DNA of 64,000 bases from Nilaparvata lugens (Eukaryota > Arthropoda > Insecta > Hemiptera > Delphacidae): contig NC_052511.1 in assembly GCF_014356525.2 (NCBI RefSeq), positions 51,334,068 through 51,398,067 on the forward strand, given 5' to 3'. The notes under the pieces are model-generated. The model ran no database searches, had not been told where the DNA came from, and saw only the letters and a program-made list of their open reading frames with translations. Shown in pieces: positions 11,266 to 22,680 of this stretch. Position numbers and translations under genes: made by a program. The number at the start of each line of letters is the position of its first letter. Position 1 is the first letter of the stretch.

Positions 11266-12295
11266 ATTTACTCACACTAGCTCGACTCGAGACTCGAAGC
11301 GTCTCTCGGCGATGCAAGATGTGTTCTCAAATGGTGATGCTCAGATTAAGCGATTCCAGTATCGGATACTCCTATAGTGAGATCCACATTATAATGGCAG
11401 TGGAGAAAGATAGGAGATCAACGTTGCCTATCCTCTGTCTTCTGTCTTGTCAATGCCTTCTATAGACGGTAGCTGATACAGGTTTATTGATGTAATATTA
11501 ACTGTTTATTCTCATTTAAAATAATCAATTATATTTTATTAAGCAAGAAATTATACTTTTCAATAATTTCATAATGAATTTTCATAATCAAGATGAAATA
11601 TTTTTTATTTTTAATTATTTATTCATATGGCTTTTATCGGCAGAGGGATCCTTTTGGATGTTCTGCCTTGCCCTATTTACCCAATGTCTTTCTTTATCAA
11701 CACTCAAGTTTATAGGTTATATTTGGTGTTCTTCATGTTTTCTCACTAAAAAAATTTGCACTTTCAATTCCTGAGTTTCTATTTTATAAAGTTTAAAATT
11801 AAGAAAACTTATTTTTAAACACAGTTCACATTTAAAAAGCAAACAAATATAAAATTTTGATGATTATATTGAAGCTGAAAATTTTACATGAAATATTTTG
11901 TTAATTAATTATTAATTCTACATTGTTGAAAGACGATCTGACAACAGAGCAAAGCGAGAAAGAGATAGCGCTATCCGCTTTGTTGAATGATAGACAAGGA
12001 TAGCAATACCATTGCCAATCAATGTCATTATAACGTGGACCTCACTATAGACTGAGAGACTCAGTTGTTTATTTATTTTATTTATTTAATTATTTAGAAT
12101 TACACAACTTACAGAAAAGTACCACAGGCTTATAGATCAAAACGGTTCCAATTCTAATTTATACAACAGTAGTTCGGTGACTTGACAGGCTGGTCGCCAC
12201 GCGACTCGGGTATTGAGTATCTTCAATAAAGTGAGTTTAGTAATGGAAGTGGATTCGAGTCGACATGAACGAGTATACTTTCAATTATTAACTTT
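11266..12295. mobile_element. Nested stack: fold-back element split by a MITE that is itself interrupted
   Basis: A diverged CTCGACTC-type fold-back (11266-11372 and about 12050-12260) is interrupted by a GTGAGGTCCAC-family MITE (11373-12049, inverted relative to the 10144 copy). Inside that, about 11608-11892 is extra and flanked by GAAATATTTT on both sides, a likely target-site duplication. Confidence 0.65.
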
Positions 12296-12298
12296 GTT

Positions 12299-12910
12299 GG
12301 AATAGTATATTTCACACCTAGAGCAGAAAATGAGATTTTTCCGGCTCGAAATCGGTTTTCAAGTTCTAGGCCGTAGGCCGAGGACTAGAAAAGATTGAGA
12401 GCCGGAAAAACATTTTTGCCCGTGGTGCGAACGTTATTTTTCGCCACACACAAAAATAAACAATATATATTATATGAGAATAGTTGTTTACTAAGCAGAA
12501 GTGGAAGGTGATAGCTCTAGCAAATCTGAGGTAATCTGAATATCAGGAAATTGTCCAAGTATTTTTATTTTTTATTCTGATTTGTCTAAATAACCTAAAA
12601 GATGATGTTCAATTATGTGGGAGGTTGAGTTTATACTTTTTTATTCTTTCAAATGACAATAAGATAATTTTATTATAAATGTTTTAATTATTGAATAATG
12701 AACACAAATAATGAAAAGTTTTTTGATCAGCTGTTTATTGATCACCTTTCTTAGTTCCATGTTAGCGGCTGGAAAGGGTACTCTTTCCGGCCTAGGCCGG
12801 AAAGAAACCTGTTCTGACGTCAGACGAGAGTAGTCTGCAAACAATGTCTTTCAGATCTACGTAGGGACTGGAAAACAGCTGCTTTCTGTGCAGTGTGGCG
12901 AAAATGCATT
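12299..12910. repeat. Dispersed CCGGCTCGAAATCGG repeat
   Basis: Contains TTTCCGGCTCGAAATCGGTT and GGCCGTAGGCCGAGGACTAG, repeated at 22530-22680. Its other part (12600-12740) recurs at 32990-33150. No open frame of note. Confidence 0.6.
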
Positions 12911-12939
12911 TTTCCTTACATAATGATATTAATTTTATA

Positions 12940-13336
12940 ACATTTTTCGTTTTTGTAGGGAAGCAAAACCTGTCTTCTTGCTCAACCCATTCGACGAGTA
13001 TCTGAGAGAGTCTACTCCCATTTCTTCATGATTTAATTCTATTTTCATATTCACACAATAATTAATTTGATCATATTTTCTGTTTTGTGGGGATGCAAAA
13101 ACAGCTTCATTCAACCTATCCGACGGTGATAGTGTTCACACCCATATTCTCATGTTGTATTTGACTTCTTCATATAATATTCCATTTTATGACTATTTTT
13201 ACTTTCCTTGCCCTATTACCATAGGTAAGGAAAGTATTGCTTTCCAAAAAAAAATTAAGCTACCCCAATATCTAAAATTCTATACGTTTCAAGGTCCCCT
13301 GAGTCCAAAAAAGTGGTTTTTGGGTATTGGTCTGTA

Positions 13337-13367
<31 letters not shown>

Positions 13368-13720
13368 CTCCAGCGTTATTTCCCTGTCACCAGCTGGCTC
13401 AAATCTTTGAATAGTAGACTGGAGATGCGCTGGAACACTAGCGTCAGGTGATCAATTTTCATAACGGCAAGGAAAGTTGTGTGAGTGCGCCACACCATAT
13501 TTTTTGTTGTAGGGAAGCAAAAGCAGAGTTGTTCGACCGGAAGAGAGAGTACACCCATATTTCCATGTTGAATATTTCTCAAAAAATCAATCATTTTATA
13601 AAATTTTTGTGTTTGTAGGAAAGCAAAAGCAGCTTTCTTCAACACATTCGACAGTGAGAGATTCTATTCCCATATCTTCATGTTATAACTTGACTTTTTC
13701 TACATGAAATCATTCATTTG
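12940..13720 (+). repeat. Tandem array of pseudo-copies of the exon 5 start
   Basis: Four decayed copies of a unit of about 115-125 bp precede exon 5. Each contains an acceptor-like TTTTTGTTGTAG and the start of the exon (GGAAGCAAAAGCAGCTTTCT, CCATTCGACGG). Copies begin near 12940, 13068, 13498 and 13603; the second has lost its AG, the third has a deletion, and all reach in-frame stops or drift from the true exon after CGACGG. The 13198-13497 element interrupts the array. Exon 5 itself is the fifth copy. Confidence 0.85.
13198..13497 (+). mobile_element. CTTTCCTTGCC element, internally deleted copy
   Basis: Starts TTTCCTTGCCCTATTACCAT, has a short TG microsatellite (13338-13367) and ends GGCAAGGAAAGTTGTGTGAG near 13487. 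About 500 bp of the interior present in the 60866 copy is missing. It is inserted into the exon-start array. Confidence 0.8.
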
Positions 13721-13739
13721 ATCATATTTTTTGTTGTAG

Positions 13740-13949
13740 GGACGCAAAAGCAGCTCTCTTCAACCCATTCGACGGAGAGCGAGTGAGTGGTCTGTCCTCT
13801 TTTGGCGCTGAGGAGTTTGACACGGGAACAACTGCCAAGCAGAGACTGATGGCGGACGAAGCTGATTGGATGAAGACCAACGCCGATATGCCGGTCGAGA
13901 ATACAGACCGATCCCTGTCTGGCATATTTCCTGGCGATGAGGCTGCTGA
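13740..13949 (+). CDS. spd-2: spd-2 exon 5
   Basis: Encodes about residues 175-245. The acceptor is TTTTTTGTTGTAG and the donor GTGAGT at 13950. The start (DAKAALFNPFDGE) is the part copied four times upstream; the rest is acidic and polar (AEEFDTGTTAKQRLMADEADW). Only this copy runs into a long open frame with a good donor and correct phase (2 in, 2 out), so it is taken as the real exon. Confidence 0.8.
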
Positions 13950-14224
13950 GTGAGTTGATTTAATGGTTAAATTTGAAGAAAAACTGCTGTAAATGTCCAA
14001 TAATAGTTCTAGCTTCAGTTTAATTTTAAGTCATTGACCAGCGCTGCTGGATAGACTGTGTCAGGTTTATAAAACATGTCACAAGAAAGTTTCAAAATGT
14101 CATCTCACTATCAAGAAATTCACTCAGGCTAAAAAATGGATGCTCCATCAAGAAAGATTTCACAACTGCTCGGAATCGGCTATCACTTGCACTATCCTTG
14201 ACCCACTCTGGCAGCTTATTTATT

Positions 14225-14400
14225 CATACATTGATACATAGGCTACAATATAATTCTCAACTATGAATGATTGGGGAAGGAACAACAGGCTTGAAGCCCA
14301 AAACTGTTCCTTTCACAAATTTGGATAGAAATTGTCCAAAAATAGGTTATGTTTACACTTCACAATTTTTGTCCAATTTTGAGTTCAAAATATATATAAA
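14225..14400 (-). repeat. Dispersed repeat related to 4575-4698
   Basis: Inverse of the 4575 sequence: GGGGAAGGAACAACAGGCTT and GTCCAAAAATAGGTTATG. Confidence 0.55.
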
Positions 14401-14484
14401 CTAGGAATTTAGAATTTAGAAAAGTTGAAAACCAAATTAAATAAGAAGGAATACTTCACTAAATCATCACTGATAACTGAAAAA

Positions 14485-15427
14485 TACTGTAATAATAAAT
14501 AAATAAATAAATAATAAATAAATAAATAATAAATGTTTATTTCCCAAAAAACTAGAACTACAACATCAATTACAAAAATATTAGATAAATTACAATATTA
14601 CATACAATAGTAGTTACAAAAGATTCTTATAATGTGTTCTCTACTTGTTTAGTTTTTCTGTGTGGAAATTGACCTACTCCACTATGGCGTACCATGTTCT
14701 AGAGTAGGTTTTGTTAGTTTTTTGTGTGTATTATCAATTAGTTAGTATTTAGTAAGTCATCAATTATAATTATAATTATTGAACATTTTGAAAGGATAAC
14801 TCTCCTGAGTCCTTGCTAAACGGCATCTTGGCATGTTGAAAAGGTGAGTCTGACTGGTTCCATAGCCATGTATACCACGAGTATCAGCACTCCTAGCTCT
14901 GTCTCTGATGCGAACCACACATTCAGCAATGTACTGATTTACAACAGTAAGCATTTTTAACTTGTTGAAGAGTGGTCTGCAATGAGCCATGCCCGTCAGC
15001 ACTCGAACAGCCTTTTTCTGCAGAAGCAGCACATCAAGTCGTTCAGAGTGTCCCCACAGATGAAGTCCATAACAGACATGGCATAGTAGACAGTAAGGAG
15101 GTATCCGGCACAAATTTCGGACTCCAACTTCCGCAGAAGATAGCTTAGAGCAAACATTGACAATATGACTTGTCCAGCTTACTCTGGTATTCAAGGAAAA
15201 ACCCAGCAACCTCACATCAGTTTCAACCACTCGACCAGCCTGTCCCAAGGAGCAGAGAAGCTTCTGTGTCTTGTTCTTGTTCAGCAGCAACTTGATCTGG
15301 TGGAACCAGCTCTCAGCAGACCTCAAGGAATCATCAGCAGCTTGCCCCACCAACTGTACATCACGTCCAATGATGACGTGATTCACGTAATGACATAATT
15401 GTAGAGAGTCACTTAACCAATAAAGAT
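14485..15427 (-). mobile_element. 5'-truncated LINE with ORF2 C-terminal half
   Basis: The minus-strand frame from about 15427 to 14763 encodes the region after the reverse-transcriptase active site, including LLLNKNKTQKLL, LGFSLNTRVSWTSHI and LLLQKKAVRVLTG, typical of jockey/CR1-like ORF2 C-termini. The 3' end is an AATA-rich tail at 14490-14530. It stops abruptly where the 15428-16095 element begins. Confidence 0.75.
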
Positions 15428-16095
15428 ACCGTCCACTGGAACCGTATTCAACCGATCCGTTCGGCCGTTCGATTGGACCGTTAATTCGGCCGAATATGGT
15501 CGCCCATTGGAACCTTTTACGGCAGTCTAGTTCAGTAGTTGGCTGGTTGCGAATTATTGAATTAACTACTATCATAGCCACCAAAATGTTTCATAAACAA
15601 TGATTATATTGAGATTTTGAAAATTGAATAAACAAATATCCACAAAATTAGTTATTTATTACAATAATCTTACCTTCAGATCCTATTTGTTCAGTAATCT
15701 TTGTCTACAGATTCCTTTGACGATGATATCTTTTGTTTCACATATCCCACAATGGAACAAGCTCTTGAACTAAACTTATCAACTTTTCATTGTCCATAGT
15801 TGAAACTTTATAAAACAGAACAAGTTCAAAAAACAAAAACAAACAAGACTGTGAAACAATTTTGAGGTTAGGATAATGTTGTCTCAGCTCGACTTCGGCC
15901 GGATAGAGCCGGAAAATCCCATTTAATTCGGATCGAAAACTTGATCGGCCGGGGACGGCCGTGCACGGACGTATGAACCTGTTGCAATGGATGAGCATCT
16001 ATTCCTTTCTTTGTTGAGGGATCGTTCGGTCGCGTTCGGTAGTTTTCGGCCGATGCTAGTCTGGACGAAAACGGTTCTAGTGGACGACCCACCTA
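15428..16095. mobile_element. About 670-bp non-autonomous DNA element, copy 1
   Basis: The left end CCGTCCACTGGAACCGTATT pairs with the right end GGTTCTAGTGGACGACCCAC in inverted orientation. The G+C-rich subterminal parts carry many CGGCCG motifs. Copies at 17971-18641 and 27521-28202 share the whole length. No transposase. Confidence 0.8.
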
Positions 16096-16255
16096 AGTTG
16101 ATAATACAGATTCAAGTTGATGAAATACCTACTAAAAGTAAACACAGTACAACTACAAAAAATTATTCATACTCATTCAGAGCTATGTATCTCAAGACAA
16201 GAGTATCCAATACTAAGTTGATTTCAGTTAATTCAACTTAACACTACCTAATAAC

Positions 16256-16301
16256 ATAGAGAAACAATAGCGTTAGTTTAATATGCTATTGTTTCTCTAT
16301 G
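16256..16301. repeat. Short hairpin with CATAGAGAAACAATAGC arms
   Basis: CATAGAGAAACAATAGCGTT is followed at once by its inverse ATGCTATTGTTTCTCTATG. The same end motif bounds the elements at 58915-59191 and 50961-51243. Confidence 0.7.
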
Positions 16302-16404
16302 CTAATAATTTACTTATTGGATTAAATTGGATTAATTTTGGGCGAACAGCTTAGCTTAAAATCGGTGTTTTCATGGGTGAGATGCATAACTCAGCTACGT
16401 TTGT

Positions 16405-17117
16405 TTGGCAACTGTAAGCGGGTTTTATCTGTATTTTAAGGAAAAAGGAGTTTACATAGCTTGTGACAGGCACTGTCCAATCTGCAATATGCGCGAGGAG
16501 GAAACACCAGCTCATTTTCTAGTCAGGTGCCCTATGTATTCTGTTTTGAGGCAACAGTTCTTGGTAGAGCATACGAATAATATTGTTGAACACGACGATA
16601 AAGTAATGGTTCTCCTTTCAAATGTTTCCTTGAATAAAATAAGAAACATTTACAAATTCATGGTGAACGCTTTGAGATTGCGTAACTATATTTTAGAAGC
16701 AACAGGCTAAGGTATTTAGGGAGATCACAGGATTAACAGGGGAATTATTTTTACAGTATTTACCTTCTTTTATGGTTGCATGTGTTAAAATATCCATATT
16801 ACCTAGTCTACATCTGTTAATATTAAAGATTAAGTATCATGTATGATTAATTGTCGCTATGTTGTTACTGTTGATTTATTTCGAGAATTTATGTTTTTAT
16901 TTGCATGGGTTGAAATATCCAAATTATCCAGTCTACGTCTGTTAACTTAAATATTATTCATCTTATAAGATTCATTGTTGTAATTTGTTATTTATTTCGA
17001 GGATTTATGTTTGTTAAACTATTACTTTTCCATTTTTACTTTTGAATTGAAAATGTACAACCAATTTGTATGAGCCAAGGCTCTTGAACAAATAAAATGA
17101 TTATTATTTTTCTATTT
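16405..17117 (+). mobile_element. LINE 3' fragment with C-terminal zinc-knuckle motif
   Basis: A frame to 16710 contains CPICNMREEETPAHFLVRC, the Cys-Cys-His-Cys pattern found near the C-terminus of several insect LINE ORF2 proteins. A roughly 400-bp 3'UTR follows, with an AATAAAATGATT end at about 17095. 5'-truncated. Confidence 0.75.
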
Positions 17118-17214
17118 ATTTATTATTTATTGGATTAAAAACATATTTTCTCTTGTATTCTTTATTCATACAATAAGTACATCAAAATAATGGGGAGTGG
17201 AAAAATAAGGTAGC

Positions 17215-17330
17215 CTATTGTGGAGTTTCTCCCCCCCCCCTCACAATTTCAGGGATTCTGCCCGCAGTCGTCCACTCCACATGACCAAACCACAGAATAC
17301 AATACAGATTGGAAAGTCGGCTAGTTATCC
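17215..17330 (-). mobile_element. LINE remnant, WFGHVE motif
   Basis: A short minus-strand segment reads LYCILWFGHVEW followed by GRIPEI, like the conserved tail seen in many LINE-derived proteins. Degenerate. Confidence 0.4.
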
Positions 17331-17661
17331 CGACGCCAAAATCTGCCATCTTGAAAGAAAGTTCAGCATTGTAATAGTAGTAGAGATGGGAAGTTCGGAT
17401 CACTTTACTGACCCGAGTCAATCAGTCTCGTTCACTGCCGTAACCCGTTCATAAGACCCGGATAGCAGTAATTTTAATTTCTAACAAGATGGCGCAGTCA
17501 CGTGGCGTGGTCTTGGTGCACTCAAGTCTTGGCGTCATGTAAAATGGATTGATACTTTCCATTCTGTATGCATTCTGTGACCCAACCACCTGATTCTTTG
17601 AGCCTTTATATTCACTAAAAACATATTACATAAAATGTTAATCATGTATTTGCTGTTTCAG

Positions 17662-17849
17662 AAACATATCGAGTGCAAGTACCTACCTGAGAAGCAAGAG
17701 CGAACCTATTGGTACCCTGGGTGGTGATAAGAACCGACATCCAAGGCCGTATTTCGGAATGGATGTGACCAGTCCAGAAAAACCTCTTGAAACCTCTGGC
17801 TGTATTGCAGATGTTATCTCCAATGAATCAACTTTCAACCAATCGACAG
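17662..17849 (+). CDS. spd-2: spd-2 exon 6
   Basis: Encodes about residues 245-308 (SSASTYLRSKSEPIGTLGG, then a VTSPEKPLE segment with an S-P site). The acceptor is TTGCTGTTTCAG and the donor GTGATG at 17850, weaker than its neighbours. Phase 2 in, 1 out. No globular domain recognised. Confidence 0.75.
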
Positions 17850-17885
17850 GTGATGAGCGTCTAATCTCCATTCGTTTATTACTTA

Positions 17886-18890
17886 GATCCGGTTTCCGAG
17901 CTCGGGATTAGGCTAAGCTCTAGACTTTGAACAGCTGGAGTCAGAAAATTGGCTTTCCGAAACGGGGTGTAGGGTAACCGTCCACTGGAACCGTATTCAA
18001 ACAATCCGTCCGGCCGTTGGATCGGACGAATCTGCCGGCCGTTTATTCGGCCGAATATGGTTGTTCATTGGAACCATTTATGTCAGTCTAGTTGCTAATT
18101 ATTGAATTAACTACTATCATAGCCATCAAAAATTCTCATAAACAATGATTATATTGAGATTTTGAAAATTGAATATAAACAAATATTCACTAAATTAGTT
18201 ATTCATTACAATTTACAATAATCTTACCTTCAACAAATATCCACTAAATTAGATATTCATTATTAAGCAATCTTTGTTCACAGATTCCTTTGAACATCAC
18301 AACGATGATATCGTTTGTCTCGCATATCCCACAACGGAACATGATCTTGAACCAAACTTATCAACTTTTCATTTTCTATAGCTACAACTTTATGAAACAG
18401 AACAACTTCAAAAAACAAAAACAAACAATACTGTGAAACAATTTTAGGTTAGGAACACTAGTTGTTGTCTCAGCTCGACTAGTTAGTTCGGCCGGATAGA
18501 GCCAGAAAATCCCATGCAATTCGGATCGAAAAATTGGTCGGCCGGAGGCGGCCGTGCATGGCCGTATGAACCTGTTGCAATGAACGAACATCTATTCCTT
18601 TCTTTGTTGGGGGATCGTTCGGTCGCGTTCGCCCACCTTAGTCGTAGTTTCTCATTTCTATAATTGGAAACGGGTTTCCTTGACGAAATGACACATTCCT
18701 AAATAATTCAAAATAGCTGAAACTTCACACTATTTTCTCTTTATTATATTTTGTGTTCAGCTTAATCTAGTTTTTCGAAATTTAATTTAAACGTGGACTA
18801 CGACTCTACCCCGTTTCGGAAAGCCAATTTTCTGTCACCAGCTGTTTTAAGTCTAGAGCTTAGCTAAATCCCGAGCTCGGAATCCGGCCC
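17886..18890. mobile_element. Outer fold-back element with about 80-bp arms
   Basis: The left arm (TCCGGTTTCCGAGCTCGGGA to GGCTTTCCGAAACGGGGT) is matched in inverse at 18800-18890. Most of its interior is the inserted 17971-18641 element. A partial relative starts at 22255. Confidence 0.75.
17971..18641. mobile_element. About 670-bp element, copy 2, nested
   Basis: Same family as 15428-16095; begins GGGTAACCGTCCACTGGAAC. The right end lacks the TTTTCGGCCGATGCTAG segment of the other two copies. Confidence 0.8.
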
Positions 18891-19258
18891 TTAATGATTG
18901 ATAAATTAATTAATCAAATTAATAAATTAACTAACATCTTATTGATTAATTAACTAACTATATTGATTAAATTAGCAATTATTTGATGTTTAAGAAGTCA
19001 CTGTTAGTACTGGGTCATTTTTTTTAATTTGTTAATAATCGAATTCTATTCTAAAACATTTAATTTGTACAGTTTTTTTTGTTGCTGTGAACAGTTTACT
19101 CACTAACGGCTAGATCAATTACTTTTGTATATTTGTGTCTAAAGGAATTTTTTTTTAAACTGTAATTTGAACAGTTTTATGTAAACAAAAATGTTTCCCA
19201 AACTTGATTACTTTTTTATCTAAATTGGTTGATAAATAATTTTGTTCTTATTTTTCAG
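18891..19258. other. A+T-rich intron, nothing recognised
   Basis: Contains simple ATTAAT-rich stretches leading to the acceptor TTCTTATTTTTCAG. Confidence 0.4.
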
Positions 19259-19378
19259 GAGATGCAGGACATGATCTGTCAATCAGCAGTATAGCTAGCA
19301 TCACTCAAATCAAGGAGATGCTTGGCGAGATGGGTCAGAATTCTCCTACCCTTATCATCAATAAGCTAATGAATGCCG
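19259..19378 (+). CDS. spd-2: spd-2 exon 7
   Basis: Encodes about residues 308-348 (AGHDLSISSIASITQIKEML, then QNSPTLIINKL). It looks like a short conserved interaction helix rather than a beta-sandwich. The donor GTTAGT at 19379 has T at +3 but a good remainder. Phase 1 to 1. Confidence 0.75.
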
Positions 19379-19476
19379 GTTAGTATTTTTTTTACCTCAC
19401 ATTAGTAATTTTTCATAATATTATAAAAATGTATATTTCGAATGCATAGACTATTTTTTTGAATCATTCCCAAGAT

Positions 19477-19957
19477 TTAGGCTCAACTCACACTACCTCG
19501 ACTCAAATCGTAGGACTCCAGTCGAGGATAATCCAGTCTCTCGACCTCACGACTTTCTTGCTCATTGTCACTTCAGTTCCATGCTACTCCATCTTCTAAC
19601 CTTACTTTAATAAAAATATAAGATCTAATTCGGCACTATTTAGCATGTAACAATAATTATTATGAATATATTGTCTTACCCAATTTTTATTATTGTTTCA
19701 TCTAAAATGATAAAACTTAAGTTTCATAAAACATAACCTCACTTTCATTAAAAATGCACGGTACTATGCAACTCAAGTCGAGGTTCGACCAACATGGCGA
19801 GTCGACGCTCGACTCAGTCTCACAGTCGTGAGGTCGCGTAGACTAGAATCGACTGGTCTGAAAGTCACCATTTGAAAACACATGCCGCGTCGAGAAGAGA
19901 CTAGAGTCACAGTCTCTTCTCGACTTGAGTCGCCGCGTAAGTGTGAGCTGAGCCTTA
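19477..19957. mobile_element. Fold-back MITE, GGCTCAACTCACACT family, long copy
   Basis: Bounded by TTAGGCTCAACTCACAC and GTGTGAGCTGAGCCTTA. The centre holds about 200 bp of A+T-rich DNA absent from the short copy at 7741. Confidence 0.8.
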
Positions 19958-19997
19958 TTGCTAACAGTCTAATCATATATCACAACACAATCATATT

Positions 19998-20590
19998 TTT
20001 AGTTGAATTGAATTGAAAAAATATTTATTCATAAACATGTACAGGTACATTAGGAACAGCGTCAATATACAAACAACATAAACATAGAATGTAGTAGAAG
20101 AGTAAAAAGTAGTAAGTCTTAGACCTCCTTTATAAATAAACAAAATCGATAATCAACAATCACAAACCCACAGTGCGATCTGCAAACTCCTGCAGGGAGT
20201 TCAGACACAATGATATTAAAAACTCCTTGAGTTTTATACTTAATCTCTATTGCCTGTAATTCTAAAGGCAGCATTGTGAAGTATTTCCTTCCCATGTAGT
20301 GCGTCTTTTTCTTGAAAAATTCTAACCTATGTCTTTCCGTTATCCTCCCAAATCTAGTATTGTAGCCATGAGTCTCATTCCGTAGCTCTTCTACAGGGTA
20401 ATTCCTAACATACATGATTACATCAAATACATATTGCCCGTAAACTGTAAGAATGCCAAGCTGCGAAAAAACCAGTTTTACAGAGTCCATTCTTTTTAGA
20501 TTCATCATTATTCTGAGTGCTTTTTTCTGTTGAATGAGAATTCTATCAAGATTGCTCTTGGTCGTAATCATAGTATAATTATCATATTGT
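19998..20590 (-). mobile_element. 5'-truncated LINE, ORF2 C-terminus
   Basis: The minus-strand frame 20571-20119 includes LIQQKKALRIMMNLK, FSQLGILTVYGQYVF and HGYNTRFG, characteristic of the extreme C-terminus of CR1/jockey-like ORF2. A 3'UTR with AATAAA (near 20030) and TTCAA repeats follows. The reading frame is short but undamaged. Confidence 0.78.
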
Positions 20591-21007
20591 TGCTGTAGTG
20601 AGATCTACTTCAAACATAAATAATATAAAAGTTACTCTACAACTTCCAATGTCTAAGGTTGTTATTCTTGGGTTGTCAAACTGACAACCCAAAATCCATT
20701 CCCTGAATAGAAATCATTGGTACTATTTATTATAAGGAATAGTGACAGTTTGTATTTCGTTCTATTGCTGATGTTGATGTAAACAATAAAACTTTAAACA
20801 AGAAACTTGAAGTTTGAAATGGTTATCACTATAATTTATTGTTTTTCAAAGAAGACTGTAGCCTAATTCATTTACAGGAAAAACAGAGAATCAAGAAAAC
20901 ATTATTTGCCTGTACAGAGAGATTTTGATTATTATTAAGGTATATTATAAAAAATACAACCTTTAAAAATATTATGTCTTGGAAAAGCAGGTGTATACTT
21001 TCACAAG
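20591..21007. other. Intron sequence, nothing recognised
   Basis: Includes a short palindrome GGTTGTCAAACTGACAACCC near 20672. No known family. Confidence 0.4.
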
Positions 21008-21275
21008 GTGTATTACTTTGGAGTGATCCGTGGACTAGTGGATAGAGTGCTTGCGTAGCAGCATAGAGATCCCGGGTTCTCAAACCCTCTCATTACTAAA
21101 AGTTTTTTAACCAGATCACTCCCGTGTTATCGGATGGGCACGTTAAACTGTCGGTCTCGACTTAAGTATGACAGTCGTAAGGCCCATTGACGGCTTAAAT
21201 TAAATATACAGGCGGTGGGACCTTCCCACAAGGGACTCCCCACCAACAAAAGCCATACGAATTTAATTACTTTCA
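21008..21275 (+). mobile_element. tRNA-derived SINE
   Basis: An A-box-like TGGACTAGTGGATAGAGTG (21033) and a B-box-like GGGTTCTCAAACCC (21073) have the spacing of a polymerase III promoter. The body follows, with GGATGGGCACGTTAAACTGT and a CCAACAAAAGCCATACGAAT end shared with other retroelement tails near 36900, 42300 and 62465. Confidence 0.75.
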
Positions 21276-21319
21276 CAATTACTTTTAAATAATATGAATG
21301 ATACTTCTTCGTTTTACAG

Positions 21320-21392
21320 ACGGCCGTAAAAAACCTAAACAAGCAAATAGAGTGGATTTACTGAAGAGAGCAGAAAACGCTTTCAATATGAG
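21320..21392 (+). CDS. spd-2: spd-2 exon 8
   Basis: A 73-bp exon, about residues 348-372 (GRKKPKQANRVDLLKRAENA), strongly basic and probably helical. The acceptor is TTCGTTTTACAG and the donor GTATGC at 21393. Phase 1 in, 2 out. Confidence 0.75.
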
Positions 21393-21718
21393 GTATGCGA
21401 TTTATAACAGTGTCGAGATTAGTTGATTATTTACTTTTCACATTCAATATTTATTATATTATCATTCTCATAACTTTCTCTTATTTATAAAAACCAAACA
21501 ATGTTTTGTAAGAGTAAGACAAGTAGCTTGTTTCCATTAGGGGTTATCCTCTTGACGAAAATTATAATATGGTATGAAGAGATAATATAAGAAAATACGA
21601 ACTCTCCAATTCAATTATATTTTTAATTTATTTAATTGTGAACTAATGTTTGCGTATTTTTAATGTTTAGTACATAGTCTAAAGCTTGACATAGCATATG
21701 AGTGACTTGAGATATAGC

Positions 21719-22118
21719 CTATAGTGAAGGTTACGTTATAATGGCAGTGTTTGATTAGCAATGGTATTGCTATCCTTGTCTATCATTCAACAAAGTGGAT
21801 AGCGCTATCTCTTTCTCGCTTTGCTCTGTTTCCAGATCGTCCTTTAACAATGTAGAATTAATAATTGATTTACAAAATTTTATCATCTTAGTTATGAAAA
21901 TCGATTATGACATTATTGAGAATATTATTTCTTGCTTAATAAAATATAATTTATTATTTTAAACGAGAATGAACCGTTAATGTGTTACATCAATAAACCT
22001 GTAGCAGCTACCGTCTATAGAGGGCATTGCTTCTATAGAAGACTATAGAAGACTGAGGATCGCGAACGTTGTTCTGCTATCCTTCTCCACTGCCATTATA
22101 ACGTGGACCTCACTATAG
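21719..22118. mobile_element. MITE, GTGAGGTCCACGTTATAATG family
   Basis: Full-length relative of the 10144 copy; right end CATTATAACGTGGACCTCAC. The left end has a small change (GTGAAGGTTACG). Confidence 0.85.
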
Positions 22119-22254
22119 TTTTTTTCCATAAAGGTTTGTCCTCATGAGGAATATTATAAATATAATACGAAGAGATAATATGAAAAAAAACAAACTCTTC
22201 ATTTCACTTCTATCTTTAATCTATTAAATTGTTAAAGAATTTTTGCGTACTCTT

Positions 22255-22680
22255 AGGGCCGGTTTCCGAGCTCGGGATCTATAAGTTCTCGACTTACAGA
22301 GTCCAGGACTAAAATAAGATCTCTGGTCTAAATTGACTTCCTGAGTCACGATTTTATCTTCTAAACTCCGGAGTCTATCAAGTTCTCGACTTTGAGTCCA
22401 GGACTTTAACGCAGTAAACGTGAGGAAAAAACACAATATTTTGCTGTTGTATTGTTGGCATTATAGCAAAACGGAAACAGCTGATTACAGCGGAACAATT
22501 CAAATGAGCATGCTCTCCAAACTATATTGTAATAGTATATTTCGCACCTAGGGCCGAAAATGAGATATTTCCGGCTCGAAATCGGTTTTTAAGTCCGAGG
22601 CCGTAGGCCGAGGACTAGAAAAGATTGAGAGCCGGAAATACATTTTGCCCATGGTGCGAACGCTATTTTTCGCCACACCA
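22255..22680. repeat. Two dispersed repeats side by side
   Basis: 22255-22400 starts GGGCCGGTTTCCGAGCTCGG, as does the outer element at 17886. 22530-22680 is the CCGGCTCGAAATCGG repeat also seen at 12299. Confidence 0.6.

Noticed and set aside
15738..16092. Minus-strand frames within the 670-bp element
   Set aside because: The same frames appear with changes in the copies at 17971 and 27521, but they lie in G+C-rich subterminal repeats (CGGCCG-rich) and have no motif; treated as chance frames of a repeat.
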